Shown: positions 49,277-59,970, counted from the first letter of the stretch. The stretch is DNA of 64,000 nucleotides from Paracoccus halophilus (GCF_000763905.1 NZ_JRKN01000018.1:1-64000), one strand, 5' to 3'. Notes: generated by a model not told the origin, from the letters alone. Numbers and translations are program-made.

Positions 49277-50616
49277 TGTCGGACACGGCTGTTCTGTCCA
49301 CCAGCGCCAGACCGGATCGGGCCGGCGCCGCGCCGCGCGTCGGCGATACCGCGCTGACCGCGCGGCTGGCCGCGCTGGACCTGCCGGCCGGCGGCTTTTC
49401 GGCGCCCGCGCGCAGGGATGCCGCCGCAAGGCTGAACGAGATGGGCCTGCCCGGCCCGCGCGACGAATACTGGCGCTACACCGATCCCGCGCCGTTCAAC
49501 GCGCCCCGGCCCGAGGCGCTGGCCATCCCGCCCCGCGAGGCAACGCTGTTTGACGATATCGACCGGCTGAAGCTGGTCTTTGTCGATGGCGTGTTCGATG
49601 CCGCCGCTTCGGACGATCTGACCGGCGAGGGGCTGGAGATCGACACGCTTGCCGCCGCCGATGCCGGCGGCGATCACTGGGCCGGGGCTCTCTATGGTCA
49701 GCTGGAAACTGCCGGACAGAACCCGGTCAGGCGGCCCTTCGCGGCGCTCAATACGCTGGCCGCGCGCGATGGCGTGCTGATCCGCGCCACCGGCCGGGTC
49801 GCGCGCCCGGTGCATCTGCTCTATCGCCGCAGCGATGAGGCGGCGGACGTTCACCTGCACCATGTCATCCGGCTGGAGCAGGGGGCCGAGCTGACGCTGC
49901 TGGAAACCGGCGCGATGGGCGCGCGCTCCAACGCCGTGCTCGAGGTGGATCTGGCCGCCGGCGCCCGCTTTCACCACATCGCCAGCAAACGCGCCGATGA
50001 CGACAAGCTGGGCATCGGCCATATCTTTGCCCGCGTGGGCGAGGGCGCGCTGCTCAAATCCTTTGCGCTGGCAGTGAATGGCCGCGTGATGCGCAACGAG
50101 GGCGTCATCGAGATCACCGGCGACGATGCCGTGGCCCATATCGCCGCCGCCGTGCTGGGCGATGGCGACGAGGGGCGCTTTCACCATGACGACACGGTCT
50201 TCATCACCCATGCGGGCCAGCGATGCGAAAGCCGTCAGGTCTACAAGAAGGTGCTCAAGAACGGCGCGCAGGGCATTTTCCAGGGCAAGATCCTGGTCAG
50301 GCCCGGCGCGCAGAAGACCGATGGCTACCAGATCAGCAAGGGCTTGCTGCTGGACGAGGGCAGCCAGTTCCTGGCCAAGCCCGAGCTGGAAATCTATGCC
50401 GATGACGTGAAATGCTCGCATGGCTCGACCACCGGCGCGCTGGACGAGACGGCGCTGTTCTATCTGCGCTCGCGCGGGGTGCCGAGGGAGCAGGCGGTGG
50501 TGCTGCTGGTCCTGTCCTTCCTTGCCGATACGCTGGAAGAGATCGAGGATGAAAGGCTGCGCGACGGTATCCTGACGCGGCTTGACCAGTGGCTGACCAG
50601 CCGTGCCACGGGCTGA
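49276..50616 (+). CDS. sufD: Fe-S assembly protein SufD
   Basis: The 446-residue SufB paralogue partners SufB and SufC. It shows an N-terminal helical part with DEYWRYTDP, the beta-helix core, and the C-terminal signature DDVKCSHGSTTGALDETALFYLRSRG (seen as consecutive short blocks). It is coupled to sufC through the shared TGATG. Divergence is normal for SufD. Confidence 0.96.
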   Translation: MSDTAVLSTSARPDRAGAAPRVGDTALTARLAALDLPAGGFSAPARRDAAARLNEMGLPGPRDEYWRYTDPAPFNAPRPEALAIPPREATLFDDIDRLKLVFVDGVFDAAASDDLTGEGLEIDTLAAADAGGDHWAGALYGQLETAGQNPVRRPFAALNTLAARDGVLIRATGRVARPVHLLYRRSDEAADVHLHHVIRLEQGAELTLLETGAMGARSNAVLEVDLAAGARFHHIASKRADDDKLGIGHIFARVGEGALLKSFALAVNGRVMRNEGVIEITGDDAVAHIAAAVLGDGDEGRFHHDDTVFITHAGQRCESRQVYKKVLKNGAQGIFQGKILVRPGAQKTDGYQISKGLLLDEGSQFLAKPELEIYADDVKCSHGSTTGALDETALFYLRSRGVPREQAVVLLVLSFLADTLEEIEDERLRDGILTRLDQWLTSRATG

Positions 50617-50632
50617 GCCGGGACGGCTGCTT

Positions 50633-51121
50633 ATGGTCCGGGCAGGCATCGTTCCGCGCATCCTGGAAAGCTGGCGGGCGCCGGGCAGGGTGATCCTGTC
50701 GCTCCGCGGCATGCCCGACAGGGTGCTGATCGCGGTGCTTATGTCGGCGATGCTGGTCTTTCTGATCGCCCAGACGCCCGGCCATGCGCGGGCGGCGCAG
50801 CTTGATCCCTCGGTCCCGTTCCAGGCGCGTATCGGCGGCGCGCTGATGGCGGTGATGTTCATCCTGCCGCTGCTCGCCTATGCGGTGGCGGCGGCGGTGG
50901 CGGGCCTGTCGCGGCTGACGCCCTGGCCGGTCGCGGCGCGGGATTCGCGGCTGGCGCTGTTCTGGGCGCTGCTGGCGGTGGCGCCGGCGATGCTGCTTGC
51001 CGGGCTGGTCGAGGGGCTGATGGGCGCGGGGGCGGCACTGTCGCTGACCCGGGCGCTGGCGGGTCTGGGCTTCGTGGTGATATGGGGCGCGGGATTGCGG
51101 GCATTGGCGGGGCAGGGATGA
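50633..51121 (+). CDS. Yip1-like membrane protein 1 in the suf operon
   Basis: From ATG 50633 the product is about 162 residues with four hydrophobic segments (VLIAVLMSAMLVFLI; GALMAVMFILPLLAYAVAAAV; LALFWALLAVAPAMLLAGL; and LAGLGFVVIWGAGLRAL). A GTG at 50603 would add ten residues and overlap sufD by 14 bases. The topology resembles Yip1-domain proteins, but the sequence match is weak. It overlaps the next membrane-protein gene by ATGA, and both lie between sufD and sufS, so a link to Fe-S assembly at the membrane is possible but unproven. Confidence 0.7.
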   Translation: MVRAGIVPRILESWRAPGRVILSLRGMPDRVLIAVLMSAMLVFLIAQTPGHARAAQLDPSVPFQARIGGALMAVMFILPLLAYAVAAAVAGLSRLTPWPVAARDSRLALFWALLAVAPAMLLAGLVEGLMGAGAALSLTRALAGLGFVVIWGAGLRALAGQG

Positions 51122-51696
51122 GGCTTGGCAATCTTGCGATCCTGACCTTGCGCGATGCGGGGGCCGCCATGCGCGTCCTGCGCGGGCTGGACCTGCCCAT
51201 GCCGGCGCGCTGGATGGCGCTGTTTCTGGCCATCGTCCTGTCGCGCATCCTTGGCGTGCTGCTGACGATCCTGCTTCCCGTCCCGACGGACGACCCGCTT
51301 TCGCATATGCTGCAGCAACCGCTGACCATGGCCGGGATTCAGCTGGCCGGGACGGTGCTCAGCGCCGTGCTGGTGGTCCGGATCGGCCGCATGTTCGGCG
51401 GCACCGGGAATTTTGCCGATGCGCTGCTGGCCATCGCCTGGATCGAGCTTGTGCTTGTCGCGGTGCAGGTGGTCCAGATCGCCATGCTGCTGCTGTTGCC
51501 GGCCACCGCTGCGCTGGTCGGCACCTTTGCCGCCATGCTGTCGATCTATCTGACCGTCACCATGACCAAAGCCCTGCACGGGTTTCGCAGCGCGCTGATG
51601 GTCGCCCTGGTCTATTTCGGTTTCAGTCTGCTGCTGGGGCTGGCCCTGATGCAGATCATGCCGGAGATGTTCATGCCTCCCGAGGTGTTGCAATGA
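51118..51696 (+). CDS. Yip1-family membrane protein 2 in the suf operon
   Basis: The 192-residue protein has five hydrophobic segments and the Yip1-like features TLRDAGAAMRVLRGLDLP at the cytoplasmic N-terminus and FGGTGNFADALLAIAW at the fold's centre. It is linked by ATGA overlaps to the gene before it and to sufS after it, so it is made with the Suf proteins. Function is unknown in bacteria. Confidence 0.8.
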   Translation: MRLGNLAILTLRDAGAAMRVLRGLDLPMPARWMALFLAIVLSRILGVLLTILLPVPTDDPLSHMLQQPLTMAGIQLAGTVLSAVLVVRIGRMFGGTGNFADALLAIAWIELVLVAVQVVQIAMLLLLPATAALVGTFAAMLSIYLTVTMTKALHGFRSALMVALVYFGFSLLLGLALMQIMPEMFMPPEVLQ

Positions 51697-52904
51697 GCTT
51701 TGACATCGACAAGGTCCGCGCCGATTTCCCGATCCTCGCGCGCCAGGTCAACGGTAGGCCGCTGGTCTATCTGGACAGCGGCGCCAGCGCGCAGAAACCG
51801 CGCCGGGTCATCGAGGCGATCACCCGCGCCTATGAGGACGAATATGCCAATGTCCACCGCGGCCTGCATTTCCTTTCCAATCTGGCTACCGAAAATTACG
51901 AGCGCGTGCGCGGCATTATCGCGCGTTTCCTGAACGCCCCGCGCGAGGATGAGGTCATCTTTACCTCCGGCGCGACCGAGGGCATCAACCTGGTCTCCTA
52001 CGGCTGGGCCGCGCCGCGCCTGCAACCGGGCGACGAGATCGTGCTGTCGGTGCTGGAGCATCACGCCAATATCGTGCCCTGGCATTTCCTGCGCGAGCGT
52101 CAGGGCGTGGTTCTGAAATGGGTCGATCCCGAGCCCGATGGCAGCCTGCCGCCGGAAAAGGTTCTGGCCGCCGTCGGGCCAAGGACGCGGCTGATCGCCG
52201 TCACCCATATGTCGAACGTGACCGGGACCGTGGTCGATGTCGGCGCCATCGCGCGCGGGACCGATGTCCCGGTTCTGGCGGATGGATCGCAGGCCTCGGT
52301 CCATATGCCGGTGGATCTGGCCGCGCTTGGCGTCGATTTCTACTGCATCACCGGGCACAAGCTTTACGGCCCCTCGGGCTCGGGCGCGATCTGGATCCGG
52401 GCCGCGCGTCAGGCCGAGATGCGCCCCTTCATGGGGGGCGGCGACATGATCCGCACGGTGACGCGCGAGGGGATCGACTATGCCGATCCGCCGCTGCGGT
52501 TCGAGGCCGGCACGCCCGGCATCGCCAACCAGATCGGGCTGGGCGCGGCGCTGGAATATCTGATGGAGCTGGGCATGGAAAACGTGGCCAGCCATGAGCG
52601 CGCCCTGCGCGACCGCGCCCGCGACCGGCTGCGCAGCCTGAACTGGCTGCAGCTGCAGGGCGATTCGCCGGACAAGGGCGCGATCTTTTCGATGACCATG
52701 CAGGGAGCGCATGCGCATGACATCTCGACCATCCTCGACAAGCGGGGCATTGCGGTGCGCGCGGGCACGCATTGCGCCATGCCGCTGATGGAGTTCTACG
52801 GCGTTTCGGCCTCGGCGCGTGCGAGTTTCGCGATGTACAACACGCTGGAGGACGTGGACGCGCTGATCGACGGCCTGGCCTTCTGCCGCGAGCTTTTCGC
52901 CTGA
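51693..52904 (+). CDS. sufS: Cysteine desulfurase SufS (class II)
   Basis: The 403-residue PLP enzyme supplies persulfide sulfur to the SufBCD scaffold. Landmarks are YLDSGASAQKPRRVIEAI, NVHRGLHFLS, FTSGATEGINLV, the PLP Lys223 in ITGHKLYGPSG and the catalytic Cys361 in RAGTHCAMPLM, positions close to those of characterised SufS. No sufE, sufU or A-type carrier gene follows. It ends the coaBC-suf transcription unit. Confidence 0.96.
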   Translation: MSFDIDKVRADFPILARQVNGRPLVYLDSGASAQKPRRVIEAITRAYEDEYANVHRGLHFLSNLATENYERVRGIIARFLNAPREDEVIFTSGATEGINLVSYGWAAPRLQPGDEIVLSVLEHHANIVPWHFLRERQGVVLKWVDPEPDGSLPPEKVLAAVGPRTRLIAVTHMSNVTGTVVDVGAIARGTDVPVLADGSQASVHMPVDLAALGVDFYCITGHKLYGPSGSGAIWIRAARQAEMRPFMGGGDMIRTVTREGIDYADPPLRFEAGTPGIANQIGLGAALEYLMELGMENVASHERALRDRARDRLRSLNWLQLQGDSPDKGAIFSMTMQGAHAHDISTILDKRGIAVRAGTHCAMPLMEFYGVSASARASFAMYNTLEDVDALIDGLAFCRELFA

Positions 52905-53125
52905 TCCCCATTGCAGTGCGGGCGGTTTGCCGCTACTCAACAGGGCAAGGCGCGGCCTCATGGTCGGGTCGCACAGGAGATGCCCGGCGCGGGCCGGGGC
53001 TGACAGCCTGACGCGGAGGTGACAGCAAACGACTATCGGAACAAGGATTTGCGAGGCCTTGATTTCAGTCTTTCAACTCGCAGGAAGTTCATGTAAGCGC
53101 TGCGCAAGCAGTTGCGACCTGATAA
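52905..53125. other. Intergenic region between sufS and tRNA-Arg
   Basis: No gene or strong terminator hairpin is visible in these 221 bases. The tRNA promoter must lie near 53080-53120, but no boxes could be fixed. Confidence 0.35.
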
Positions 53126-53202
<77 letters not shown>

Positions 53203-53205
53203 TAA

Positions 53206-53407
53206 CTCTTACACCGCACTGAATCTCCTCTAAAACCTTGAAGGGAAAGGCAGTTTTTGGTGTTCGAAGACCTTGATCCCGGCTATACGCAACCGGTTCA
53301 CAAAAGGCCAATCTGAGCACCGTCCTACGCCACACCAAGTCCGCCTTTTCCATAATATTCCAATGACTTGATAGAAGCTGGAGGGCGTGTTCGAACGACT
53401 CCTCCAT
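53206..53407 (-). pseudogene. C-terminal remnant of a recombinase next to tRNA-Arg
   Basis: The minus-strand frame reads [14 protein letters not shown], then WRRTVLRLAFCEPVAYSR and GLRTPKTAFPFKVLEEI. This resembles the C-terminal tail of resolvase-type recombinase family proteins in Rhodobacteraceae (RRTVLKLAF...YSRxxGxRTPK...PFKVL pattern, recalled, not searched). The fragment ends at the tRNA 3' end, and its frame runs into the tRNA antisense. No catalytic domain remains upstream, so this is a scar of an integrated element. Confidence 0.5.
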
Positions 53408-53646
53408 GGTGTAGCGTGCCCACGCGCGACCGGCGGACGTTGGACGACGCCCCGACTTTCCGGGCCTTGCGCGACGAACAGCGTGCTTTGCTCACCGCCC
53501 TGCTCCAAGCTGTTGCCCGGGCAACCGAAACCGCGCTATCCGCTTGTTTCAATCGTTTCACTGAAACGCGCCGGGCAGGGTTCCGCCTTTACGCAGGCGG
53601 CAGCCTCGGCTATTTGCGGGGTCTGCCCATCCGGAAAGATTGCGCC
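53408..53646. other. Intergenic region before alaS
   Basis: No credible gene is present; several frames are open only because of base composition. It may contain more decayed recombinase sequence as well as the alaS promoter, neither of which could be resolved. Confidence 0.35.
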
Positions 53647-56307
53647 ATGCCCAGCCTGAACGATATCCGCTCGACCTTCCTGAATTTCTTTGAACGCAAC
53701 GACCATCGCATCGTCGAGAGCAGCCCGCTCGTGCCGCGCAACGACCCGACGCTGATGTTCACCAATTCCGGCATGGTGCAGTTCAAGAACCTGTTCACCG
53801 GGGTCGAGACGCGCGATTACAAACGCGCCACCACCTCGCAGAAATGCGTCCGCGCGGGCGGCAAGCATAACGATCTGGACAATGTGGGTTACACCGCGCG
53901 CCACCATACATTCTTTGAGATGCTGGGGAATTTCAGCTTCGGCGATTATTTCAAAAGCCAGGCGATCCCCTATGCCTGGGAATTGCTGACCCGCGATTTC
54001 GGCATTCCCAGGGACCGCCTTCTGGTCACCGTCTACCACACGGACGATGAGGCCGCCGATATCTGGAAAAAGGTCGCGGGGCTGTCCGACGACCGCATCA
54101 TCCGCATTCCGACCAGCGACAATTTCTGGCAGATGGGGCCGACCGGCCCCTGCGGCCCCTGCACCGAGATTTTCTACGATCACGGCGATCATATCTGGGG
54201 CGGCCCGCCCGGCAGCGCCGATGAGGATGGCGACCGCTTCATCGAGATCTGGAACCTCGTCTTCATGCAGAACGAGCAGTTCGAGGATGGCTCGATGCGG
54301 GCCCTCGACATGCAGTCCATCGACACCGGCATGGGGCTTGAACGGATCGGCGCGCTCTTGCAGGGCAAGCATGACAATTACGACACGGACCTGATGCGCA
54401 GCCTGATCGAGGCCAGCGCGCATGCGACCTCGGCCGACCCGGACGGGCCCGGCAAGGTGCATCACCGGGTCATCGCCGATCACCTGCGCTCGACGAGTTT
54501 CCTGATCGCCGATGGCGTGATGCCCAGCAATGAGGGGCGCGGCTATGTGCTGCGCCGCATCATGCGCCGCGCCATGCGCCACGCGCATATGCTGGGCGCC
54601 AGGGATCCGGTGATGTTCCGTCTGGTCCCGGCGCTGATCCGCCAGATGGGCGAGGCCTATCCCGAACTGGGCCGCGCCCAGCCCCTGATCGAGGAAACCC
54701 TGAAGCTTGAGGAAACCCGCTTCCGCCAGACCCTCGACCGCGGCTTGCGGCTCCTGGATGACGAATTGGCGAAACTGCCCGAGGGGGCGAACCTGCCGGG
54801 CGAGGCCGCCTTCAAACTTTACGACACCTATGGCTTTCCGCTGGACCTGACCCAGGACGCGCTGCGCGAAAAGGGGCGCAGCGTGGACACGGCCGGATTC
54901 GATGCCGCCATGGCCGAACAAAAGGCCAAGGCCCGCGCCGCCTGGGCGGGGTCGGGCGAAACCAGGGATGCCGCGATCTGGTTCGATCTGGCCGAACAGC
55001 ACGGCGCGACCGAATTCCTGGGCTATGACACCGAGGAAAGCGAGGGCGCGATCCTGGCGCTGGTTCAGGACGGCGCGGCGGTCGATCAGGCGGAAACGGG
55101 CCAGCAGGTCCAGATCGTGGTCAACCAGACGCCGTTCTATGGCGAATCCGGCGGTCAGGTCGGGGATACCGGGCTGATCAGGACCGAAACCGGCGCCGCC
55201 CGCGTGACCGACACGAAAAAGACCGGCGGTCTGTTCATCCATATGGCCGAGGTCACGCAGGGCAGCATTTCGCGCGGGCAGGGTGCCCGGCTTGCGGTGG
55301 ATCACGACCGCCGCAGCGCGATCCGCGCCAATCACTCGGCCACGCATCTCTTGCATGAGGCGCTGCGCCGCGCGCTTGGCGAACATGTCGCGCAGCGCGG
55401 TTCGCTGAACGCGCATGACCGGCTGCGCTTTGACTTCAGTCATTCCAAGGCGATGACGCCCGAAGAACTGGCCCGGGTCGAGGCCGAGGTGAACGAATAT
55501 ATCCGCCAGAACAGCCCCGTCGAGACGCGCATCATGACGCCCGACGACGCGCGCGAACTGGGCGCGCAGGCGCTTTTCGGCGAAAAATACGGCGATGAGG
55601 TGCGTGTGGTGTCCATGGGCACCCTGCCGGATTCGGGCAAGGGCAGCAACCGCCAGACCTATTCGCTGGAACTGTGCGGCGGCACCCATGTCGCGCGCAC
55701 CGGCGATATCGGCATGTTTGCGCTGACGGGGGAAACCGCCTCGGCCGCCGGCATCCGCCGGATCGAGGCGCTGACCGGTCAGGCCGCCATGGACGAACTG
55801 CGCCGCATGGATCGCGAGCTTTCGGAAATCGCCGGGCTGCTCAAGGCGCAGGCGGGCGATGTGGTGAACAAGGTCCGCGCGCTGGCCGATGAGCGCAAGG
55901 CGCTGGCCAATGAGGTGGCAGTTCTGAAACGCCAGTTGGCCATGGGTGGCGGCGGCGCGGATGAGTCGCCAAAGGAAATCAACGGCATCAGGCTGATCGC
56001 CCGCCGGGTCGAGGGCGTCAGCGGCAAGGATCTGGCGCCGCTGGTCGAGGAAATGAAACAGCGCCTCGGCTCGGGCGCCGTGCTGGTCATGTCCGAGGCC
56101 GATGGCAAGGCCGCCGTCGCCGCCGGGGTGACGCAGGATCTGACCAGCCGCGTGACCGCCGTGGAACTGGTCCAGACCGCGACCGCCGCGCTTGGCGGCA
56201 AGGGTGGCGGCGGCCGTCCCGACCGTGCGCAGGGCGGCGCGCCCAGCCTTGAGGCAGCCGATGCCGCCATTGTCGCCATTGAAAACCTGATCGGAGGAAT
56301 ACCATGA
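53647..56307 (+). CDS. alaS: Alanyl-tRNA synthetase
   Basis: The 886-residue enzyme charges tRNA-Ala. It has the class II catalytic domain ([37 protein letters not shown]) and an editing domain with zinc ligands His563 and His567 ([11 protein letters not shown]) and Cys677 and His681 ([13 protein letters not shown]). A C-terminal DHHA1 domain follows ([29 protein letters not shown]). The ATG at 53647 fits the family start; a longer upstream frame does not. The stop overlaps the next gene by ATGA. Confidence 0.97.
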   Translation: MPSLNDIRSTFLNFFERNDHRIVESSPLVPRNDPTLMFTNSGMVQFKNLFTGVETRDYKRATTSQKCVRAGGKHNDLDNVGYTARHHTFFEMLGNFSFGDYFKSQAIPYAWELLTRDFGIPRDRLLVTVYHTDDEAADIWKKVAGLSDDRIIRIPTSDNFWQMGPTGPCGPCTEIFYDHGDHIWGGPPGSADEDGDRFIEIWNLVFMQNEQFEDGSMRALDMQSIDTGMGLERIGALLQGKHDNYDTDLMRSLIEASAHATSADPDGPGKVHHRVIADHLRSTSFLIADGVMPSNEGRGYVLRRIMRRAMRHAHMLGARDPVMFRLVPALIRQMGEAYPELGRAQPLIEETLKLEETRFRQTLDRGLRLLDDELAKLPEGANLPGEAAFKLYDTYGFPLDLTQDALREKGRSVDTAGFDAAMAEQKAKARAAWAGSGETRDAAIWFDLAEQHGATEFLGYDTEESEGAILALVQDGAAVDQAETGQQVQIVVNQTPFYGESGGQVGDTGLIRTETGAARVTDTKKTGGLFIHMAEVTQGSISRGQGARLAVDHDRRSAIRANHSATHLLHEALRRALGEHVAQRGSLNAHDRLRFDFSHSKAMTPEELARVEAEVNEYIRQNSPVETRIMTPDDARELGAQALFGEKYGDEVRVVSMGTLPDSGKGSNRQTYSLELCGGTHVARTGDIGMFALTGETASAAGIRRIEALTGQAAMDELRRMDRELSEIAGLLKAQAGDVVNKVRALADERKALANEVAVLKRQLAMGGGGADESPKEINGIRLIARRVEGVSGKDLAPLVEEMKQRLGSGAVLVMSEADGKAAVAAGVTQDLTSRVTAVELVQTATAALGGKGGGGRPDRAQGGAPSLEAADAAIVAIENLIGGIP

Positions 56308-56594
56308 CCGCGCTCTGGATTGCCCATGTGAACGTCACCGATGCCGAGGCTTACGGCAAATATGCCAAACTGGCCGGGCCGGCCATCGCCGCCCATGGCG
56401 GGGTATTCCTCGCGCGCGGCTCGCGCCATGTGCAGTTGGAGGGCAATGACCGCGCCCGCAATGTCGTGGCGCGCTTTCCCAGCGTCGAGGATGCCGTGGC
56501 CTGCTATCGCTCGGCCGAATATCAGGCGGCGCTGGAACATGCGCGCGGCGCCGCCGAACGCGATCTGGTGATCGTCGAGGAAACCCCCGCCTGA
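56304..56594 (+). CDS. DUF1330 family protein
   Basis: This 96-residue single-domain protein has the ferredoxin-like DUF1330 pattern: [17 protein letters not shown] start, [15 protein letters not shown], then [24 protein letters not shown]. The family is small and cytoplasmic, with no firm function. Its ATG is inside the alaS stop, so it is translationally coupled to alaS. Confidence 0.92.
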   Translation: MTALWIAHVNVTDAEAYGKYAKLAGPAIAAHGGVFLARGSRHVQLEGNDRARNVVARFPSVEDAVACYRSAEYQAALEHARGAAERDLVIVEETPA

Positions 56595-56653
56595 CGGCCG
56601 GCCGCGGCTGCGCATGCGCGCCTCCGGCCCGTCCGGGGCAAGGCGTCGGACAG

Positions 56654-56675
56654 GTTCTTCTTCACCCAAATATCC
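56654..56675 (-). repeat. GGATATTTGG intergenic motif, copy 2
   Basis: On the minus strand it reads GGATATTTGGGTGAAGAAGAAC, preceded by CAT. It sits in the 156-base gap between convergent DUF1330 and DUF1127 genes, reading in the DUF1127 direction. Compare 15523-15547 and 59948-59970. Confidence 0.6.
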
Positions 56676-56750
56676 ATGCTCCCTTGCCGCAGGCGCGGCT
56701 ATCCCGCCTGTCGGCAGGGCGGCGCTGCCGCCATGCCCGTACGCAAGCGA

Positions 56751-56969
56751 TCAGAACGCGAGCCGGTCGCGAAATACGTAATGGACGATGCGGTCGCGCG
56801 TGATGCCCATCCGGGCGAGCTCCTCGTCGGACTTCGCATCAAGCGCAGCGACCTGCTGGTGACGGCTCTGCGCGGTCATATAGGCATTGAGAACCCGGCC
56901 GATGCGCGCGAAAAACGCCCCGGACCAGTTCCGCAGCGAGGGAAGGATCGCGGTATTCTGGATAGTCAT
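56751..56969 (-). CDS. DUF1127 (YjiS-like) small protein
   Basis: The 72-residue protein has a basic first half and the DUF1127 core in its C-terminal part: HQQVAALDAKSDEELARMGITRDRI, split as L-x-x-[LM]-[ST]-D-[ER]-E-L-x-x-[IM]-G-[IL]-x-R. Some alphaproteobacterial DUF1127 proteins bind RNA and affect phosphate or sRNA metabolism; the role of this one is unknown. The ATG at 56969 follows AAAGGG. Confidence 0.85.
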   Translation of the reverse strand: MTIQNTAILPSLRNWSGAFFARIGRVLNAYMTAQSRHQQVAALDAKSDEELARMGITRDRIVHYVFRDRLAF

Positions 56970-57176
56970 TGGAAACCCTTTCGGTATTGGCGAGCGGTTT
57001 CCTCCCATGCTGTCCAGATAGGCCATGCGGGCGGCGCTTTCCATCCCCGTTTCTGCAATGCAGCATTGCATCCGTCTGATCCGCGACCGCCGCCTGCGGG
57101 CAGGAATGCGCTTTTCCCCGCCGATCCGGGCGACTATACCCGTTCCCGGCATTCATGACCGCGGAAGGAAAGCATA

Positions 57177-58469
57177 ATGGCCAATGTGGTGGTCGTCGGC
57201 GCCCAGTGGGGCGATGAGGGCAAGGGCAAGATCGTCGACTGGCTGTCCGAGCGCGCCGATGTGATCGCGCGTTTCCAGGGCGGCCATAATGCCGGCCACA
57301 CGCTGGTCATCGGCAATCAGGTCTACAAGCTCTCGCTCCTGCCCTCGGGGATCGTGCGCAAGGGCAAGATGGCGGTCATCGGCAATGGCGTGGTGCTGGA
57401 CCCCTGGGCGCTGTTCGCGGAAATCGACAAGCTGGCCGGGCAGGGGGTCGAGATCGGCCCCGAAAACCTGATGATCGCGGAAAACACGCCGCTGATCCTG
57501 CCGCTGCATCAGGATCTCGACAAGCTGCGCGAAGAGGCCGCCGGCAAGGCGAAAATTGGCACCACGGGCCGGGGCATCGGCCCCGCCTACGAGGACAAGG
57601 TCGGCCGCCGCACCATCCGCGTCGCCGATCTGGGCGATGAGGAAACGCTGGATGCGCGCCTCGACCGGCTGCTCGCGCATCACGACCCGCTGCGCAAGGG
57701 CCTTGGCGCCGAACCCATCGACTGCGCCCAGCTGCGCGCGAAACTGCTTGAGGTCGCGCCCAAGCTGCTGCAATACGCCCAGCCCGTCTGGAAGGTGATG
57801 AACGACGCCCGCAAATCCGGCAAGCGCATCCTGTTCGAGGGCGCGCAGGGATCGCTTCTGGATATCGATTTCGGCACCTATCCCTATGTCACCTCCTCGA
57901 CCACCATGTCGGGCATGGCCGCCAGCGGCACCGGCATGGGGCCAAGCGCGATCGGCTTCGTCCTTGGCATCGTCAAGGCCTATACGACCCGCGTCGGCGA
58001 AGGCCCTTTCCCCACCGAACTCAATGACGCGGACGGCCAGCGCCTGGGCGAACGCGGCCATGAATTCGGCACCGTGACCGGCCGCAAGCGCCGCTGCGGC
58101 TGGTTCGATGCGGTGCTGGTGCGCCAGACCTGCGCGATCTCGGGCGTGAACGGCATTGCGCTGACCAAGCTCGACGTGATGGACGGCTTCAAGACCATCC
58201 GCATCTGCACCGGCTACGAGATCGACGGCAAACATTACGACCACCTGCCCACGGCCGCCGCCCTGCAGGCTCGCGTCACCCCCGTCTATGAGGAGATGGA
58301 GGGCTGGCAGGAATCGACCCAGGGCGCGCGCAGCTGGGCCGATCTGCCGGCGGCGGCGATCAAATATGTCCGCCGGATCGAGGAACTGATCCAATGCCCG
58401 GTCGCGCTGCTCTCGACCTCGCCGGAACGTGACGATACCATCCTCGTGACCGATCCTTTCGCGGACTGA
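57177..58469 (+). CDS. purA: Adenylosuccinate synthetase
   Basis: The 430-residue GTP-dependent enzyme joins IMP and aspartate in AMP synthesis. Landmarks are [20 protein letters not shown] (GDEGKGK at 12-18), [46 protein letters not shown], and the GTP-site [21 protein letters not shown] precedes the ATG. The length is normal. Confidence 0.98.
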   Translation: MANVVVVGAQWGDEGKGKIVDWLSERADVIARFQGGHNAGHTLVIGNQVYKLSLLPSGIVRKGKMAVIGNGVVLDPWALFAEIDKLAGQGVEIGPENLMIAENTPLILPLHQDLDKLREEAAGKAKIGTTGRGIGPAYEDKVGRRTIRVADLGDEETLDARLDRLLAHHDPLRKGLGAEPIDCAQLRAKLLEVAPKLLQYAQPVWKVMNDARKSGKRILFEGAQGSLLDIDFGTYPYVTSSTTMSGMAASGTGMGPSAIGFVLGIVKAYTTRVGEGPFPTELNDADGQRLGERGHEFGTVTGRKRRCGWFDAVLVRQTCAISGVNGIALTKLDVMDGFKTIRICTGYEIDGKHYDHLPTAAALQARVTPVYEEMEGWQESTQGARSWADLPAAAIKYVRRIEELIQCPVALLSTSPERDDTILVTDPFAD

Positions 58470-58473
58470 TCCC

Positions 58474-59085
58474 ATGGCGCGGCGCTTCCTGCTGATCGAC
58501 GGACATCCGGATGCCGGCCGGCTCTCGGCGCATCTGCTGGACCTCTACCGGCAGGCGCTGCCCGATGACATCACGCTGGACCGGATCGCCATTCGCGATC
58601 TGGATTTCGACCCCGACCTGTCGCGCGGCTACGAGGAGATCCCCCCGGTCGAGCCGGACCTCGCCCGCGCGCTCGACCTGATCGAGGGCTGCGATCATCT
58701 GGTGCTGGCCTTTCCGCTGTGGTGGGGGGCGGAGCCCGCGCGGCTCAAGGGCTTCTGGGACCGTATCCTGCTGCCGCGCCGCGCCTTTCGCTACCATGAA
58801 AAGGACCCGTGGTGGGACCGGCTGCTGGCCGGGCGCTCGGCCGATCTGCTGGTGAGCATGGACACGCCGCCGGCCTATCTGCGGCTGGCCTATTTCGACC
58901 CGCTGGGCTGGCGCTATCGCCGGCAGGTGCTGGGCTTCGTCGGCTTCAACCCGATCCGGCTGCATTATTTCGGCCAGGTGCGTCGCGGCGGGGCCGAACG
59001 CAGCCTGCCGAAATGGCGTGACCGGGTGGCAAGGGCCGCGCAAAGGGCCGCAACAACCCGCCCCCGGAAAAGGATTCTCGGATGA
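58474..59085 (+). CDS. NAD(P)H dehydrogenase/quinone reductase family flavodoxin-fold protein
   Basis: The 203-residue protein has the Flavodoxin_2 (KefF/MdaB/NQO) fold: FLLIDGHPDAGRLSAHL at the FMN/FAD phosphate loop and the family signature VLAFPLWWGAEPARLKGFWDRILL. It is likely a cytoplasmic flavin-dependent quinone or dye reductase. It starts four bases after purA and overlaps the DUF2842 gene by 4 bases (ATGA). Confidence 0.88.
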   Translation: MARRFLLIDGHPDAGRLSAHLLDLYRQALPDDITLDRIAIRDLDFDPDLSRGYEEIPPVEPDLARALDLIEGCDHLVLAFPLWWGAEPARLKGFWDRILLPRRAFRYHEKDPWWDRLLAGRSADLLVSMDTPPAYLRLAYFDPLGWRYRRQVLGFVGFNPIRLHYFGQVRRGGAERSLPKWRDRVARAAQRAATTRPRKRILG

Positions 59086-59300
59086 GCATGGACCTGAAAA
59101 CCCGCAAGCGCTGGTCGCTGGTGATCCTTCTGATCGGCCTGCCGCTCTATCTGATCGCGGTGCTGTACGTCACCAACCTGATCTACGATATCTGGGGGCG
59201 GATGCCGCTGCTTGTGGAATTCGCGATCTATGTCGGCCTGGGTGTCATCTGGGTGATCCCCTTCCGCAAGGTGTTCTCCGGCATCGGCAAGGAGGAATGA
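59082..59300 (+). CDS. DUF2842 small membrane protein
   Basis: This 72-residue inner-membrane protein has two helices (WSLVILLIGLPLYLIAVLYV and LLVEFAIYVGLGVIWVIPF) and ends FRKVFSGIGKEE, the standard DUF2842 layout of alphaproteobacteria. Function is unknown. ATGA overlaps join it to the flavoprotein gene before it and to the thiamine pyrophosphokinase gene after it. Confidence 0.92.
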   Translation: MSMDLKTRKRWSLVILLIGLPLYLIAVLYVTNLIYDIWGRMPLLVEFAIYVGLGVIWVIPFRKVFSGIGKEE

Positions 59301-59941
59301 ACCGGCTCGCCAGTGCCCGCCCCGTCACCCTGATCGGAGGCGCGCCGCTCAGCCGGGACGATCTCGATCTTGCGCTGGCCATCGCGCCGGTGGTGGCGGC
59401 GGCGGATGGCGGCGCTGACACGGCGCTGGATCACGGGCTGACGCCACGGGCGGTCTGGGGCGATCTCGACAGCATCTCGGATCGCGCCCGCGCGGAAATC
59501 CCGCCTTCGATCCTGCACCATGTCAGCGAACAGGAAGCTACCGATTTCGAGAAATGCCTGTCCCGGATCGACGCGCCGCTGATCCTCGCCATCGGCTTTT
59601 CGGGCGCCCGCCAGGACCATTTCCTTGCCTGCCTGAACACGCTGGCGCGCCGGATCGGCCCGCCCTGCATCCTGATCGCCGGCGATGATGTCATCGCCCT
59701 GACCCCGCCGGAGATCGCGCTGGACCTGCCGTCCGGCACAAGGCTGTCGCTCTTTCCGATGGGGCCGGCGCAAGGCCGCTCGACCGGGCTGAAATGGCCG
59801 ATCGAAGGGCTGGAATTCGCGCCGCAGGGGCGCAGCGGCACCTCGAATGAAACGACCGGCCCGGTCCGGCTCGAGATGCGGGGACCGATGCTGCTGATCC
59901 TGCCGCGCGCGCATCTCGGCGCGCTGGCCCGCGCGCTCTGA
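59297..59941 (+). CDS. Thiamine diphosphokinase
   Basis: The 214-residue enzyme phosphorylates thiamine to thiamine pyrophosphate. The catalytic N-terminal domain shows VVAAADGGADTALDHGLTP, WGDLDSIS with the metal aspartates, and EATDFEKCL. The thiamine-binding region includes GFSGARQDHFLACL and TGLKWPIEG. The start is the ATG inside the DUF2842 stop, with GGAGG upstream. It ends the purA-side transcription unit. Confidence 0.93.
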   Translation: MNRLASARPVTLIGGAPLSRDDLDLALAIAPVVAAADGGADTALDHGLTPRAVWGDLDSISDRARAEIPPSILHHVSEQEATDFEKCLSRIDAPLILAIGFSGARQDHFLACLNTLARRIGPPCILIAGDDVIALTPPEIALDLPSGTRLSLFPMGPAQGRSTGLKWPIEGLEFAPQGRSGTSNETTGPVRLEMRGPMLLILPRAHLGALARAL

Positions 59942-59947
59942 CCGCGG

Positions 59948-59970
59948 CTTTCTTCTTCATTCAAATATCC
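59948..59970 (-). repeat. GGATATTTGG intergenic motif, copy 3
   Basis: On the minus strand it reads GGATATTTGAATGAAGAAGAAAG, preceded by CAT as in copy 2. It occupies most of the 47-base gap between the convergent thiamine diphosphokinase and oppC-like genes, reading in the oppC direction. Confidence 0.6.
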